Shown: positions 9,506-19,744 of the stretch, one piece after another
Layout: each line of letters starts with the position of its first letter
How positions within the stretch are numbered: position 1 is the stretch's first letter
Source: Irineochytrium annulatum
Taxonomy: Eukaryota; Chytridiomycota; Chytridiomycetes; Chytridiales; Chytridiaceae
Reading direction: 5' to 3'
Assembly: GCA_027600665.1 (NCBI GenBank)
Contig: JADGJL010000494.1
Span: 1 to 19,957, forward strand
DNA length: 19,957 nt
Translations under genes and position numbers: made by a program
The notes under the pieces: model-generated
What the model saw: the letters and a program-made list of their open reading frames with translations, nothing else
What the model was told of the DNA's origin: nothing
Databases searched by the model: none

Positions 9506-12034
9506 ATGGATGACGATGATAAAGGACTGTTCAGCGACTCCGAGGGGGAGGAGGTAAAGGATGACGTGATGGGAGACGCCGCCACCGCGGAGGCGAAGTG
9601 GGAGAAGGGGATGGGGAAAGCGCGCGGCGCCAACGCGGCAAACGGGAAAGGGCCTTCCGCGATGTCCGTGGATGGCGACGGGGCCGGCGACCGGGGGGCC
9701 GAGAACGGGGGAGGCAGCCCGATGCAAGTGGACGGCGGCGAAGGGGCCGAGGAGGACGGCGATGGAGCTGACGAGGGCGACGACGACGCGGTCGTGCTCT
9801 CGATCCCGGTCTTTCTCTCTCAACAGCTCAAGGACAAGCTCGTTCTTTTTCAGTACCCAACCCGCACGACCGCCTTTCCCGCGCCCGTCGTGAGCCGGTA
9901 CAAACCCAAATCGCAGCGGTTTGAGTTCGACGTGCCGCTCGATACAGGATCCAAATACTACGGCGAGGTCAAGGGACAGGAGTTTGGGAGGGGTCTTGAC
10001 GACGAGGCCATACAGACGGCGCTGGATTACGCGAGCGAGGGGAGGAAGAAGAAAAATCAGGCGCCAAAGGAGGATAAGATTTTGGACAAGATGACGTTGA
10101 CGAGCTCGCTCGTGCCGCTGACTTCCACGTACCTGGTCGGGACAGTGCGGGATGGTAATTGAACCGAGCTTCACGTGCTATGCAACTATTCACCTATCAC
10201 TTCCTCGTCAATAGGCGAACTACACCTTGCACCCGTCTCCGCCGCGGTCCAGATTCGGCCGACTCTCAAATATTTGGACAAAATTTCGGAGAAGGAGCGG
10301 TCGATGCAGCAGAGGTTAAAGGACGCAGAGGACGGGTTGGAGCGGAAGGAGGAGGAGAAGGTCATTCAAGCTCGCGTGGTGCAGAACGACGATAAGGAGG
10401 CGATCCAGCGGAGGGCGCAGGGTTTGCTCGAGGCAGAGTACGAGAAGGAGGAGTGGCAAGAGTTGAAGTTGGTGCCGGAGGATGTGCGTTGTCTGCTCCT
10501 ATAGCGTAATGATTTAGCTGACGTTCGTTATATCAACAGGCGCCGGAATCGGAGGAGCTTTTTGAAAGGCTGATCTCGATTGGCGACGATGTCGACATCT
10601 CCATCCAACCATCCGACTTCCTAGATACCATCATACCCAAACCGACGCCCGTCCTCGAGACCACCTCCAACAAGCGAAAGGTCAAATCGAAGGAGGCCGC
10701 CGAGCAGGTCGATCGCCTCGCGAACCTTAAGCCCGGCACTCCCTTGAACGACCTCCTCGCTCTCCCGGCAGAAGCCCTTCCCCACAAAATCAAGGGCCTT
10801 CTCATGAACGCACACGTCGTCCCGTTCTTCCGCGTCCAGGAGATCTTCCCCACCACCCCGCCCGAGGACCTCATCCGCGAGCTCGAGCGCCTCGCCGTTT
10901 TAGTCCGTGGCGTCTGGATCGTCCGATCCGAGATCTTGTATACAAAACGAGAGTGCGAGGCCCGAAGATACATCCTCTCCCTGTTCAACTCTGGCGAAGT
11001 GGTCACGAGAAGAGGGTTCAACATACACGCGAACCTGCCATACGCGCAGTGCACCAATATGATTGCCGAGATCGCGTGGCTCGAGAAGGGGAAGGGTTGG
11101 AGGCTCAAGTGTAAGCCTGATAAGGTGTTTTGTGACGCATGGCCGGATGTGGTTAAGAGGCAGAAAGACGTCGTCACGAGCGAGGGGACGAACGCGAAGC
11201 TGATAATGACGGGGAGAGCGAAGGCAGCTACTACTGTTGGCGCCGCCCCCGCTGGCGCTGCAAAGAAGAAGGCGGCCCCCGCTTCAATTACGGCCTTGGG
11301 TGCGGTCTCGTCGTCGTCCGCGTCGCTCGTTGCTGGTGCCGCCAGCGGCATAGTGGAGCGGTATCCGCTTAAGGGGACGACGCAGGACGCGCAGTTAGAG
11401 AACCTAATCAGGGCGATGCTGACAGAGCATGGAGTGTGCTCGGGGCAGTACATGGTGCTGACGTGCATGTGTTATGCTGGCTTGGAAAAGGAGGGAAATA
11501 AGTTGTTCGGGTTAAGCGAGGGCGTGGTGTCGGGGAAAATCGAGCAAATGTGCGCGTTTTTGCACGAACGATATGCGCTCAAGACGCTTAACAATAGCGG
11601 TTTGGACATGGTTGGTTGTTTTTCGGTACCCCTTCTGGGCTTGTGTGTCTATCTTTATCTCTCCACTCTTCCGTTTCTTGCTTTTACATGTGCCTGTCTT
11701 TGATGACGATTTCCCTTGCTAAGCATGAGACGTTCTCAATGTTCTTACCTTCGTGATTCCTACAGTTCCGGTCTGCAATCATCGGCCTGTTGCAGAGTAA
11801 GAGTACGGTCAAAAAGGCAGATGTGACGGCCGCGTGCACCGCTGCTACGGGCAAGCCCCCGTCGCAGAGCGTATATACAAAGATAATGAAGGAACTCGCG
11901 ATCTCTTCAGGGCCAACCTGGGTAAGCTTACTTTGTTTGTTTTAGCCTTGCAGCATTGTTTAGACCTGCTGACCATTTCGTCTTCCATGTCGTAGGAGCT
12001 CAAACGCGGCCCGACTTTCGAGGGTCAATCATAG
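9506..12034 (+). CDS. RPC37: RNA polymerase III subunit RPC5 (Rpc37/POLR3E), five exons
   Basis: Exons 9506-10154, 10215-10483, 10540-11610, 11766-11921 and 11996-12034 give 2184 nt, 727 aa. RPC5 pairs with Rpc53 in the TFIIF-like Pol III module used in initiation and termination. The N-terminus (about 1-92) is acidic and disordered. The Sin-like/RPC5 domain follows: SIPVFLSQQLKDKLVLFQYP, then SRYKPKSQRFEFDVPLDT, then GELHLAPVSAAVQIRPTLKY built across intron 1, then a charged coiled region. The C-terminal half has winged-helix-like pieces: NAHVVPFFRVQEIFP, CEARRYILSLFNSGEVVTRR, CDAWPDVVKRQK and FRSAIIGLLQSKSTVKKADV. The protein is close in length to the animal form and far longer than budding yeast Rpc37. 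The ATG at 9506 has G at -3. Intron 3 is the longest here (155 bp) with a GTTGGT donor; reading through it adds a short hydrophobic tail and a stop. Confidence 0.92.
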
Positions 12035-13361
12035 CACGAACCTAAGCGCGCAGACTCCTGTGAGCTAATTACACCGGGATTGAAATTCTCCCATGCATTT
12101 TGCATTATATTTAACACCATCGCAGTAACACGTACACATTCCTTGTCTACATCTTTAAATTCTTTTTGTTCCTCCTGCTTCCTTGAAACACCAATAGTAA
12201 AACGGTATCTGCTTGAAGGAAGTTCACAACCATTTGTCCTAAAAATGATCTAAGCAAACTGTAATGAACAAAATCTGTCCATGTTAGATAAGCGTCTCGT
12301 ACTCGCGTAGGGTTGCTCTCCGATGAGTCTTGATTTTAGATCGCAAATTAATGGCAAGGCCATCGGTCGACCTGGTCGGACTCCAGCTTTAAATCGGGAG
12401 GTAGAAGGGGCAACGATCGAGTGGAAGGAGATACTAGTCTCGTCCTCATTCCATTCCCAGAAGTGTACCTTTTTCTCGGGTGGCAGAATAGCGCTGTTGT
12501 GGGTGGTCCTAATGTTGGACCATCGAAGTTAACGGTTTTATTGGGCACGAAATCGTCCATCCGAAAACACTCTGTATTCGACGTTCGTGTTGATATCACG
12601 GGGCTCTCGTCGATGTCCAATCTCGCCCAGCCATTCGTTCACGGCGGGGTCGTGGTTTGTCTCTGGCTCCTCAGCTCGCCCGCACCGAAAGCCACCCCAA
12701 TTGGCTATACACGACAGCCTAAACAGCGCCCGTCCAGCTTCCACACATCGATGGAACGTTTTCCGATTTTTCGCATCTAATATTGCATTAATGGCATGTA
12801 CTTCTCTCGCCGTCACGAAGAGATTTTAAAAGCATCCAAATCTCTCAAGTTTGCTTAAACCATTTATGTTTATGTACGCGACCGCTACTTTTTCTAAAGT
12901 CTACCAAATATCTGGTCTCATAGTTGGCTGACAAAAGAGAAAGGGAAAGTTAAAGGATTGTGTCGGTATGAGCGGGGGGATTTCGGGAAGATGTAAGGTC
13001 GGTGGTTCTACTGTACATTAAAAAAGAGGCCAGAGGGATCGGCGGTGGATCGTGACGCAACTAATAGTGGTGGAGGGATTTGCAAGGTAAGGGGTCCGTA
13101 TATAGAAGTGTAGAAGTGTCCGAGATACTCTCGATAGAAGGGAACGAAAAAGGAGATGGCAATAACACCACAAAAACATGAAAAGGGCAAGACGGCATCG
13201 CGACGCCATTTGAAATAAAAGGGGAGAGCACGCTCTGAAAAGAATACGCGAACCGGAAAAGAGAGAGATAGGTGAACCGAGATTGTAGATCAACCAAGAG
13301 CACTTAACTCCTAAGTAAATCGAGACCAACAAGTAAATCATCCCCATAACGTCCCTCCCTC
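12035..13361. other. Gene-poor convergent gap between RPC5 and the kinase gene
   Basis: About 1.3 kb between two convergent 3' ends, more AT-rich than the genes. It should contain both 3' UTRs, but I see no clean AATAAA signal in the expected strand and place. The part 12250-12826 is unusually open in several frames. The stretch 12830-13361 shows nothing beyond A/G-rich sequence. Confidence 0.6.
12250..12826 (-). pseudogene. Possible gene relic: one frame open for about 185 codons except two close stops
   Basis: On the minus strand one frame is open from about 12826 to 12541 (VHAINAILDAKNRKTFHRC, NHDPAVNEWLGEIG). It meets TAA at 12540-12538 and again at 12531-12529, then stays open to a TAG at 12250-12252 (HNSAILPPEKKVHFWEWNE, SRFKAGVRPGRPMALPLI). 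I could not find an intron of suitable phase that removes the two stops. Another minus frame (12620-12348) and a plus frame (12421-12780) are also open, so stop scarcity may be chance. No family is recognised. It may be a decayed gene, an unrecognised spliced gene, or noncoding. Confidence 0.22.
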
Positions 13362-16266
13362 TCAAGCATACACCCTCTTAAACACCGGCAGCTCAAGCGC
13401 ATTCTCCAAATGGACCCTCTTCGACCACTCCTTCTCCATCATCATCTTCAAGCTCTTAACAGCCTCGTCTGAGATCTCCAACCCCCTCCTGCCGCTCCCC
13501 GCCCCAACACTGCCCACGGACGACGATGAACCCCCGCCATTATTCGCGCTAAAGCTCGACGTCGCCGACGGCGTCGCGCTCGCCTGGTACCTCGAGATCC
13601 TCCTCCCGATGTCGGTCGCAAGGATCTCCTCGTCGTTCGTGAAGGGGTCCATCTTGAAAAGTAGGACGAAGAGCAGCGTACCCAGGGCCCAAACCTCCTG
13701 AGCCTCCGGGTGGTAAGGCTCGGTCCTGACGGCCTCGGGTGCGGCAAACTTCTTAGTGCCGTAGAAGAGCTCGCACGTCTTGCCCGGCGCGACGGCCGTC
13801 GCGGAGCCGAAGTCGATGAGCTTAATGCGGCGGGTTTTAATGTTGATCAGGATGTTCTCATCTGAGAATGCGGTTTAGTATGACGGCTATATTTTATAGT
13901 CAAGAGGGCAGATGAAAAGCTCACCCTTGATGTCATTGTGATGGAAACCCTTTTTGTAGAGGTACAAGATCGTCTCGACGACCTGCTTGAAGATCTCGAT
14001 CGAGTCCTTCTCCTTAACGGGCCCGAACATCTCGATGTAGTCATACAGGTCGACCCAATCCTCCCCAAGGTATTCCATGACGATGATGTACCGATCCCGC
14101 ACCTCAAAGTGCTCCACGTAACTAATGATGTTCGGGTGCTGGTCGCACTTGAACTGACGCATCAGGTGAATCTCGAGTGGTACCTTCCGGTTGTCGTTCT
14201 CCACCTGCTGCCAGTGCCACACAGACGAGTTACGGATGAACTTTAAAACGACCTTCTCCGAGCCCTTGTGCGCGAGCCGGACGGTCGAGTGGCCACCAGA
14301 CCCCAGGGTTTTTTGCACCTGTAGGCGAGAAAGGAATGAACTCAGCACATCGCCCACTTTTAAGCCATACGTCATACTAACGACATACCTTGTATCTAAG
14401 GTCAAACCGCCTCTTCGCTCCAGCCCATCGGTCGATCTCCGACTCCCCCGACGTGGCGCGCCTCGCCACCTCCTCTTCATCGTCAAACAACGACCCCGTC
14501 GACCCCATACTAGATGAAAGCGTGACGGATGACCCGCCAACGATGGCCGCCGGAGCAGCCTCCTTCGTTGGCGCGGCCACATCCTTTGCCCCGACCTGGT
14601 TCCCCTTCACCTTAAGCGGGTTCGACGTCGGCGCCGGATGCTTCCCAACCGCTGCGGCCGCCGATGCGTCTTTCTTGTGCGCGATAAGCCGCCTGAGGAG
14701 ATGGTTCTGCGGCGAGGCGGCGCCTGGCGCGGGCGGCGACCGCCTCAGAAGCCTGCCGACGGAAACGCTGCGCTTCTGAGAGGTCGTGAGCGCCGGAGGT
14801 GGCGGTGGCGGCGCGTTGGAAGCCGACGGGGGCGGAGGGGTGCCGACGGCGGCGCGGTTCTTGGAGGAGATGGAGTCGACGTCGGTGGTGGTGTCCGACG
14901 ATTTGGAATGCTTGGCGCCGAGCTTCTTGAGGGAAGCGGGAAGGAGGCTGGGGAGCTTAGACCAGCGGGAGGCTGGCTTCGTCGACGTGGTTGAGGCCGC
15001 GGTAGAGGGCGGGGTCGACTTCGTGCTTCGAGTCGCGGCCGCAAGCGAGGCAGGCGCGGGGTTGGTGCTGCTTGCGGGTGCGACAGTGGGCTCGAACTCG
15101 TTCTCCTCGCGGAGAGATTGGAGCGAGGTGAAGAAGTGACCGCTGGAGCGCGACGCGGGCCTGCTGGGCTGGGCCGCGGAGGAGGCAGAGGAGGAAGTTG
15201 CTGAATCGAGCTTCTTCGTCCCCGTTGGGCCAGGCGCGGTCTGCGGCCGCCTATCGCGGCTAATATGGACGGGCGGCGGAGAGTTCGGAGCCTTGTTGTG
15301 GGAGAACCACCACGTTCCAGAGCGGGTTTCCGGGTCGTAGTCGGGCAGACCGGCTTCCTCAGCTATCCGTTCCAGCCTTGGCTGGTCCTCGTACTGGTAA
15401 GGTTCGGTTGCAGAGGATTGTCCGGACGACGTGGATCCAATCCTCGGGGATTGCAGCGTGTCGTGGTCCGTCGACGCCTTGCCCCGCGACCTCTGTGCAA
15501 TCCGTCGCTCCGCCTCGACGGAGCTGGCGCTGCCATTCCGATACGCAAGACCCCTCCCCACCACGCTCCCATCATCCTCCTCCTCCTCCTCTTCAATAGT
15601 CCCCGTCTCGCGGTTCGAGAACTCCGAGTCGGTCCGGCTCAGTTCCATCCGGGACGTATCCCCATCCATCTCGGCGAGGCTGACGGGCTTCCACTTCGTG
15701 AGCCTGCCGCTGTTCGCGCCAATCGCCCCCAAGCTGTTGGACCTTGTGCCCGCGTCGGAGTAGGACAGCTGCCTCATCGCGTGGTCGATGACGCGCACCT
15801 GCCCGTCCTCGTCGGCGTCGTCAATGTCGGCTTCCCTATCGGCTTGGGACAGCTGTGACGGCTTAGCGTCGAAGCTTTCGGACGATAGCACCCGGGACGT
15901 GACGCCGGACCTTGGCGACATGATATCGGTCATGGAGTCGGACGACAGCCTCTCGAACGACTCGTCCGACCGCAAGTTCCTCAATGGGTGCCGCAGTGCC
16001 CCCTGCCCTCCAACCTTCCCAGCTTGATGCTCCGACAGCTTCGTCGTCGCCAGCTGCACCCGCGCAAAGCTGGCATCCACGTCAGCCCGATAGCCCGCAG
16101 ACAGGTCTGCGTTTGTAGCGATCGGCATAGACCCATAACCCTCATCGTAGAGCGACTTTCGCGGAAGGGTGCTGTCGCCATCCACGCTGTCGTCCGCGAT
16201 CGCCTGCTTCGGCTTAAACAAACCGGCATCGTGCTGATGCTGATGTTGCGCGACGTGTTGAGACAT
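13362..16266 (-). CDS. CAMK-group Ser/Thr protein kinase, PAS-kinase/PIM-like, three exons
   Basis: Exons 16266-14389, 14318-13925 and 13861-13362 give 2772 nt, 923 aa. Residues 1-620 are disordered: a His/Gln-rich start, Ser-rich segments likely to be phosphorylated, an acidic run, poly-Pro, then basic RSVSVGRLLRR. No PAS domain is visible. The catalytic domain starts near 625: P-loop LGSGGHSTV (631-639), Lys652 in VVLKF, helix-C Glu675 in PLEIHLM, catalytic loop HHNDIKDENILI (752-763) with Asp755, magnesium-binding Asp774 in LIDFGSA, and APE at 798-800. The segment EVWALGTLLFVLLFKMDPF matches the PAS-kinase/Psk pattern, with Glu in place of the usual Asp before VW. The Arg of HRD is Asn, so this is a non-RD kinase. 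Both introns (70 and 63 bp) keep frame and fall inside conserved motifs. The ATG has A at -3. Kinase identity is firm; the subfamily is by resemblance only. Confidence 0.9.
15570..15594. repeat. TCC-type triplet tract coding poly-Glu
   Basis: A short run of tcc triplets inside the kinase gene's first exon encodes a run of Glu residues (TGTIEEEEEEDDG). It is a coding microsatellite in a disordered region. Confidence 0.65.
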
Positions 16267-17172
16267 GGTTCTATATCTATAATTCTAAATGCGACCTGGA
16301 ACGACAGACGTGTAAGTTGCATGATCCAATGACAGCACGAGGCCGCGAGGCCGCTGTGAAACTTCGAATGGGGATGCTCACGGAGGCTTCGCGGAGCCGA
16401 TGCCCTCTGGATGCTTTCCAACGATCTGGCGTGAGGAGCAAGGATGAAGCGGACCAGCGTCGCCTAAGGAGAGCCTGTGATGAGGGGTGCCTGACGGGAT
16501 CTCAAAGATGTCGTTCAAAGGCCGTTGAGATGGGTTCCTCCGTGGGTGCTGGCGTCGATGGAGTGAGTTGTCCTGCCGTCAAACTGAAGGGGAGCGACCT
16601 CAACAAATATTACTAGTCTGGGCTTGAGTTGGTATATATCTTGACGAATCTCGCAGGGATTTACACATTCGGGCGTGCCGCTGGGCCAGCTGCTCGTGCC
16701 GCCGCCCGGGGCTACCAGAGGGGTGCCTGCTGGGTAAGCCGAAAGGCGGCGCCCGCGATCGGGCGACGAGAACAGGCGCTGATGACGCGACTCACAGTGG
16801 AAGGCCGCTACGCATTGCTGAGAAAGCAATTCACGCGATGCTCAGGCGCGTACGAATGGTGTTAGGACGGCCGTTCCAGAATAGTTGGTAGCTTGCAGTG
16901 GCATGTCAAAAATAGCGGAGTTCACCCTTCTAGTTTTAGGAATACGAGGATACTGCGTTTTGCCGTGGTTTTCAGGCATCGAAAATGCTCGTGTGGGCCG
17001 CACCTTCGAGGTCGAAGGCACGTTGCGTCGTGCCAGTCGTTGTGGACGGCAGCACCGGTGGATTAGAGTACCCGATGTACCACGGAAGAGTTCCCGAACA
17101 CAAATCTTTACTGCATGCTGAACAACAAGACTGCAAATTGTGGCCTTAAGGCTTCTCAGGAATTGCGACATC
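16267..17172. other. Intergenic region with no gene seen
   Basis: About 900 bp between the kinase ATG and the pyruvate kinase stop, both minus strand. Several open frames of 78-109 codons exist on both strands, but none shows a family motif or convincing splice partners. The kinase promoter must lie at its left end; an AT-rich TATAGATATAG-like string sits within 20 bp of the kinase ATG, too close for a typical TATA box. No tRNA was seen. Confidence 0.55.
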
Positions 17173-18159
17173 CTAGAACAAGCTCTCCTTCCATTGGGAA
17201 TTCACAAACGCGTCTCCAAACCTCGACATTTTGATCGTGTTCGAAAGCCCTATTATCCAAAGAAAAAGATCAGTTAGAGCACCGACTGCTGAGAGTCAAC
17301 AATTTTCCTACCGGGAAACGGGTGATGAAAGCCCGCGCAGTAAACGACTGGGTCGCCCTCCTTCAAGCCAATGACCGCAGCAGCCGGGCTCTTCATAATG
17401 TCCCTTTCGGTAAGAGCCAAAATCGCGTCCGTATTTCTAATGAGGCCGCCCATCGACTCGGTCGAGGTGCCGACGCACGCGTCATTCGTAGGCGGGGGCG
17501 CTGTGGAGGCGTCCTTCAGCGTGGAGACCTTGCCTTTGCCAACCGGCACGCGGAGACCGCTGGACAGCACTGAGTGCACACCGTAGTAGAGGGCCGAGCG
17601 GCGATAAACCGACGCGATTGGGGTGATGGCGATGATGGGGAAGTTCGGCCGGCGCTTCGATACGCTGGTGTGTTCGGTAAGAAGGCGCCTTCGTACGAAC
17701 TCAAGCGAATACGTACAAGGAGGTCATCTCGCCCGTCGTGGTAAACACCATAATAGCGGTTGCATTGGCCTGAATAAAACTACTTTAAGTGGGAACAAAT
17801 GGATATCGACCACGTGATTTGTTACCTCCGTACCGGCAGCCACAGCGGCGTCCGCAATAGAGTGAGAAAACTCAGTCACTTTTTTATTGCCCGCGTACAA
17901 TTCCCTGTTCGCCCTCATCTCACGCGCGGTGAAATCGTGCGGATGCATAAAAGAGTCCCCGGCCTCACTCGTTCTGCAGACCGATGCCATCATCTGGACG
18001 GTCTCGACGGGGTACTAGTTTCGACATTCAGAACCCTTACTAAACGGACAACCCACCTGGCCGGTCGCGCACTCGGCGCTCAGCATGACAGCGTCTGTGC
18101 CGTCAAACATGGCATTCGCGACGTCAGATACCTCGGCCCGCGTCGGGACGGGCGAGTTG

Positions 18160-18195
<36 letters not shown>

Positions 18196-19744
18196 GGCTT
18201 CTCAGCGAGGTTACATTTGCGGATCAGGGTTTTCTGGATGACCGGGACCTAACAGATGCACACGTAAGAGACTGGGAATATAAAATGACTTCTAGCAGGA
18301 AAGGCAACAACGGCGCGATGTCACGTACCTGCTCCAAACTACATTCGACTCCCAGATCACCACGCGCCACCATAATCCCGTCCGAAATGGTGATGATGTC
18401 ATCGATTATGTCCAGTGCCTACCAAGATTACATTGGTGTGCTATCTCATAAAAGGCCGCAAACCTGCGGCTTCTCAATCTTTGATATGATGTAAGGCCTC
18501 CAATCTTCCTCCAGATCTTCATCATGGTGCAAATGCTCCGGTTGTTTCTTTTCTTCCTCATGAAGCGCTTCGAAATGATCCAGAAGATCTTGCACATCCT
18601 GTTAACGGTCTCAACAAATATCAAGGTGCAGGCAGCATCAGCAAACCTGTGGCTTCTGAACAAAAGAAAGAGCCACGTAATCGAGTCTGTGCTTATACAT
18701 GTATACCGCATCCTGTCTGTCCTTCGCCGTGAGTGCCGGAAGGTTGATCTGTCCAAATGAAAATGTTATTTTCGAAATCCACGGAAAAATTCGCCAGCAG
18801 CACAATGCTCACGCTCATATCCGGTACGTTGATCCCCTTGTGACTTTTCAACGTCCCACCAACAACAACCTCACACTTGACCTCCGTCGCCGAAACCCTC
18901 TCAGCCACCTTCAACGAGATGCTCCCATCATCCAGCAATACCCTATGCCCAACCTCAATCTCCCTCACAATCTCCCCAATAGGCGTCGTGATAACCCCCT
19001 CCTTGCCCGGGTCCGTCGAGCACACCACGCTGACGGCCTCACCCTTCCTCAGCGCGATGGTTCCGCTCTCGGTCGCGAACGTCCCGCAGCGGATCTTGGG
19101 CCCGCATAAGTCACCCAGGATGGCGACGGGGAGTCCCAGGCGCGCGGACGTCTCGCGGATAGTCCTGATGATTGGCGTCTGCGTCTCAGGGTCCGTCACG
19201 TGGGAGAAGTTGAGGCGGAAGCAGTTGATGCCGGCGACGATGAGATCCTCGATTTTGGGTATGCTGGCTGGGCCGAGGGTGCCGACGATCTAGAAAAGGT
19301 CAACACTGAGCGGAGGTTATGCTTAGAGCTACCAACCTTCGTCCTCCTGTCTTTCAAATGACGGTACGCGTGCAAGACCTCCTGGGATATGCCGGCAAGA
19401 AACGCTTCCTTTCGAGGCGATGAGGCTGCCATGCTGGTTGGAGCCGTTTGCTTCAAGTCCGGTTCGTCTGCGAGGTTTGCAATCAGCACCGTTTGTTCCC
19501 CGCCAGGACTCCGGGTCAACTCCGGTACAGGCTGCGCTAACAGCGGCGGGACATTGTCGTCGCGGATGTTGGTGGCGGCCTCCTCCTCGCGATCGGCATG
19601 CGGCCGTCCTCCGGCTTGGCCACCACCCTCAAATACCCCCACGGGGGCGTTCGCCGAGAGCCCCGGTCCATGCCCTCCCTCCTGAGCGCCGACGACAGTC
19701 TCCGTCACGCCCCTGCCGCCGTTCTTGCTGGCGCCGCACCCCAT
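17173..19744 (-). CDS. PYK: Pyruvate kinase with lipid-anchor-type N-terminal extension, ten exons
   Basis: Exons: 19744-19337, 19289-18813, 18748-18647, 18598-18464, 18418-18329, 18248-18057, 17993-17826, 17769-17717, 17664-17312, 17249-17173. Total 2055 nt, 684 aa. The enzyme transfers phosphate from PEP to ADP. Residues 1-130 are an extra tail starting MGCGASK, a strong N-myristoylation signal with a palmitoylatable Cys3. The catalytic barrel starts at [11 protein letters not shown]. Conserved positions are Arg161 and Asn163 (FRLNFSH), Asp196 and Arg203 ([10 protein letters not shown]), a B domain, [20 protein letters not shown] across intron 2, Lys369 and Glu371 (ISKIEKPQ), Asp395 (VARGDLGVE), Thr427 ([10 protein letters not shown]) and [18 protein letters not shown]. 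The C-domain has FTTTGEMTS, resembling the sugar-phosphate loop, and ends [18 protein letters not shown] is the bacterial/plastid style rather than the usual fungal KIENxxG. A charged insert of about 20 residues precedes the catalytic Lys. Active-site residues are intact, so activity is expected. Confidence 0.93.
18458..18474. repeat. 17-bp near-perfect repeat, copy 1 (donor of intron 4, pyruvate kinase)
   Basis: gcaaacctgcggcttct on the plus strand; it matches 18641-18657 at 16 of 17 positions. Both copies span an exon end and the following donor site, reading KPQ then GTTTGC on the minus strand. Confidence 0.8.
18641..18657. repeat. 17-bp near-perfect repeat, copy 2 (donor of intron 3, pyruvate kinase)
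   Basis: gcaaacctgtggcttct on the plus strand, the partner of 18458-18474. The two copies bracket the 135-bp exon that carries the catalytic Lys369 and Glu371. Confidence 0.8.

Noticed and set aside
10533..11468. 311-codon minus-strand ORF
   Set aside because: Antisense shadow of the large RPC5 exon, which has clear family motifs and splice joins.
3..16266. Idea that the STRIP scaffold and the kinase form one linked STRIPAK system
   Set aside because: STRIPAK kinases are of the GCK (Ste20) group; this one is CAMK/PASK-like and lies about 7.6 kb away with unrelated genes between.
16478..16495. C-box-like GTGATGA followed by CTGA, a possible C/D snoRNA
   Set aside because: The boxes are only a few bases apart and no terminal stem or correctly spaced second pair was seen.
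17274..17311. Pyruvate kinase C-terminus reading [11 protein letters not shown]
   Set aside because: This is intron readthrough. Using the GTAGGA donor at 17311 and the acceptor at 17250 gives PGLSNTIKM, the expected family ending.
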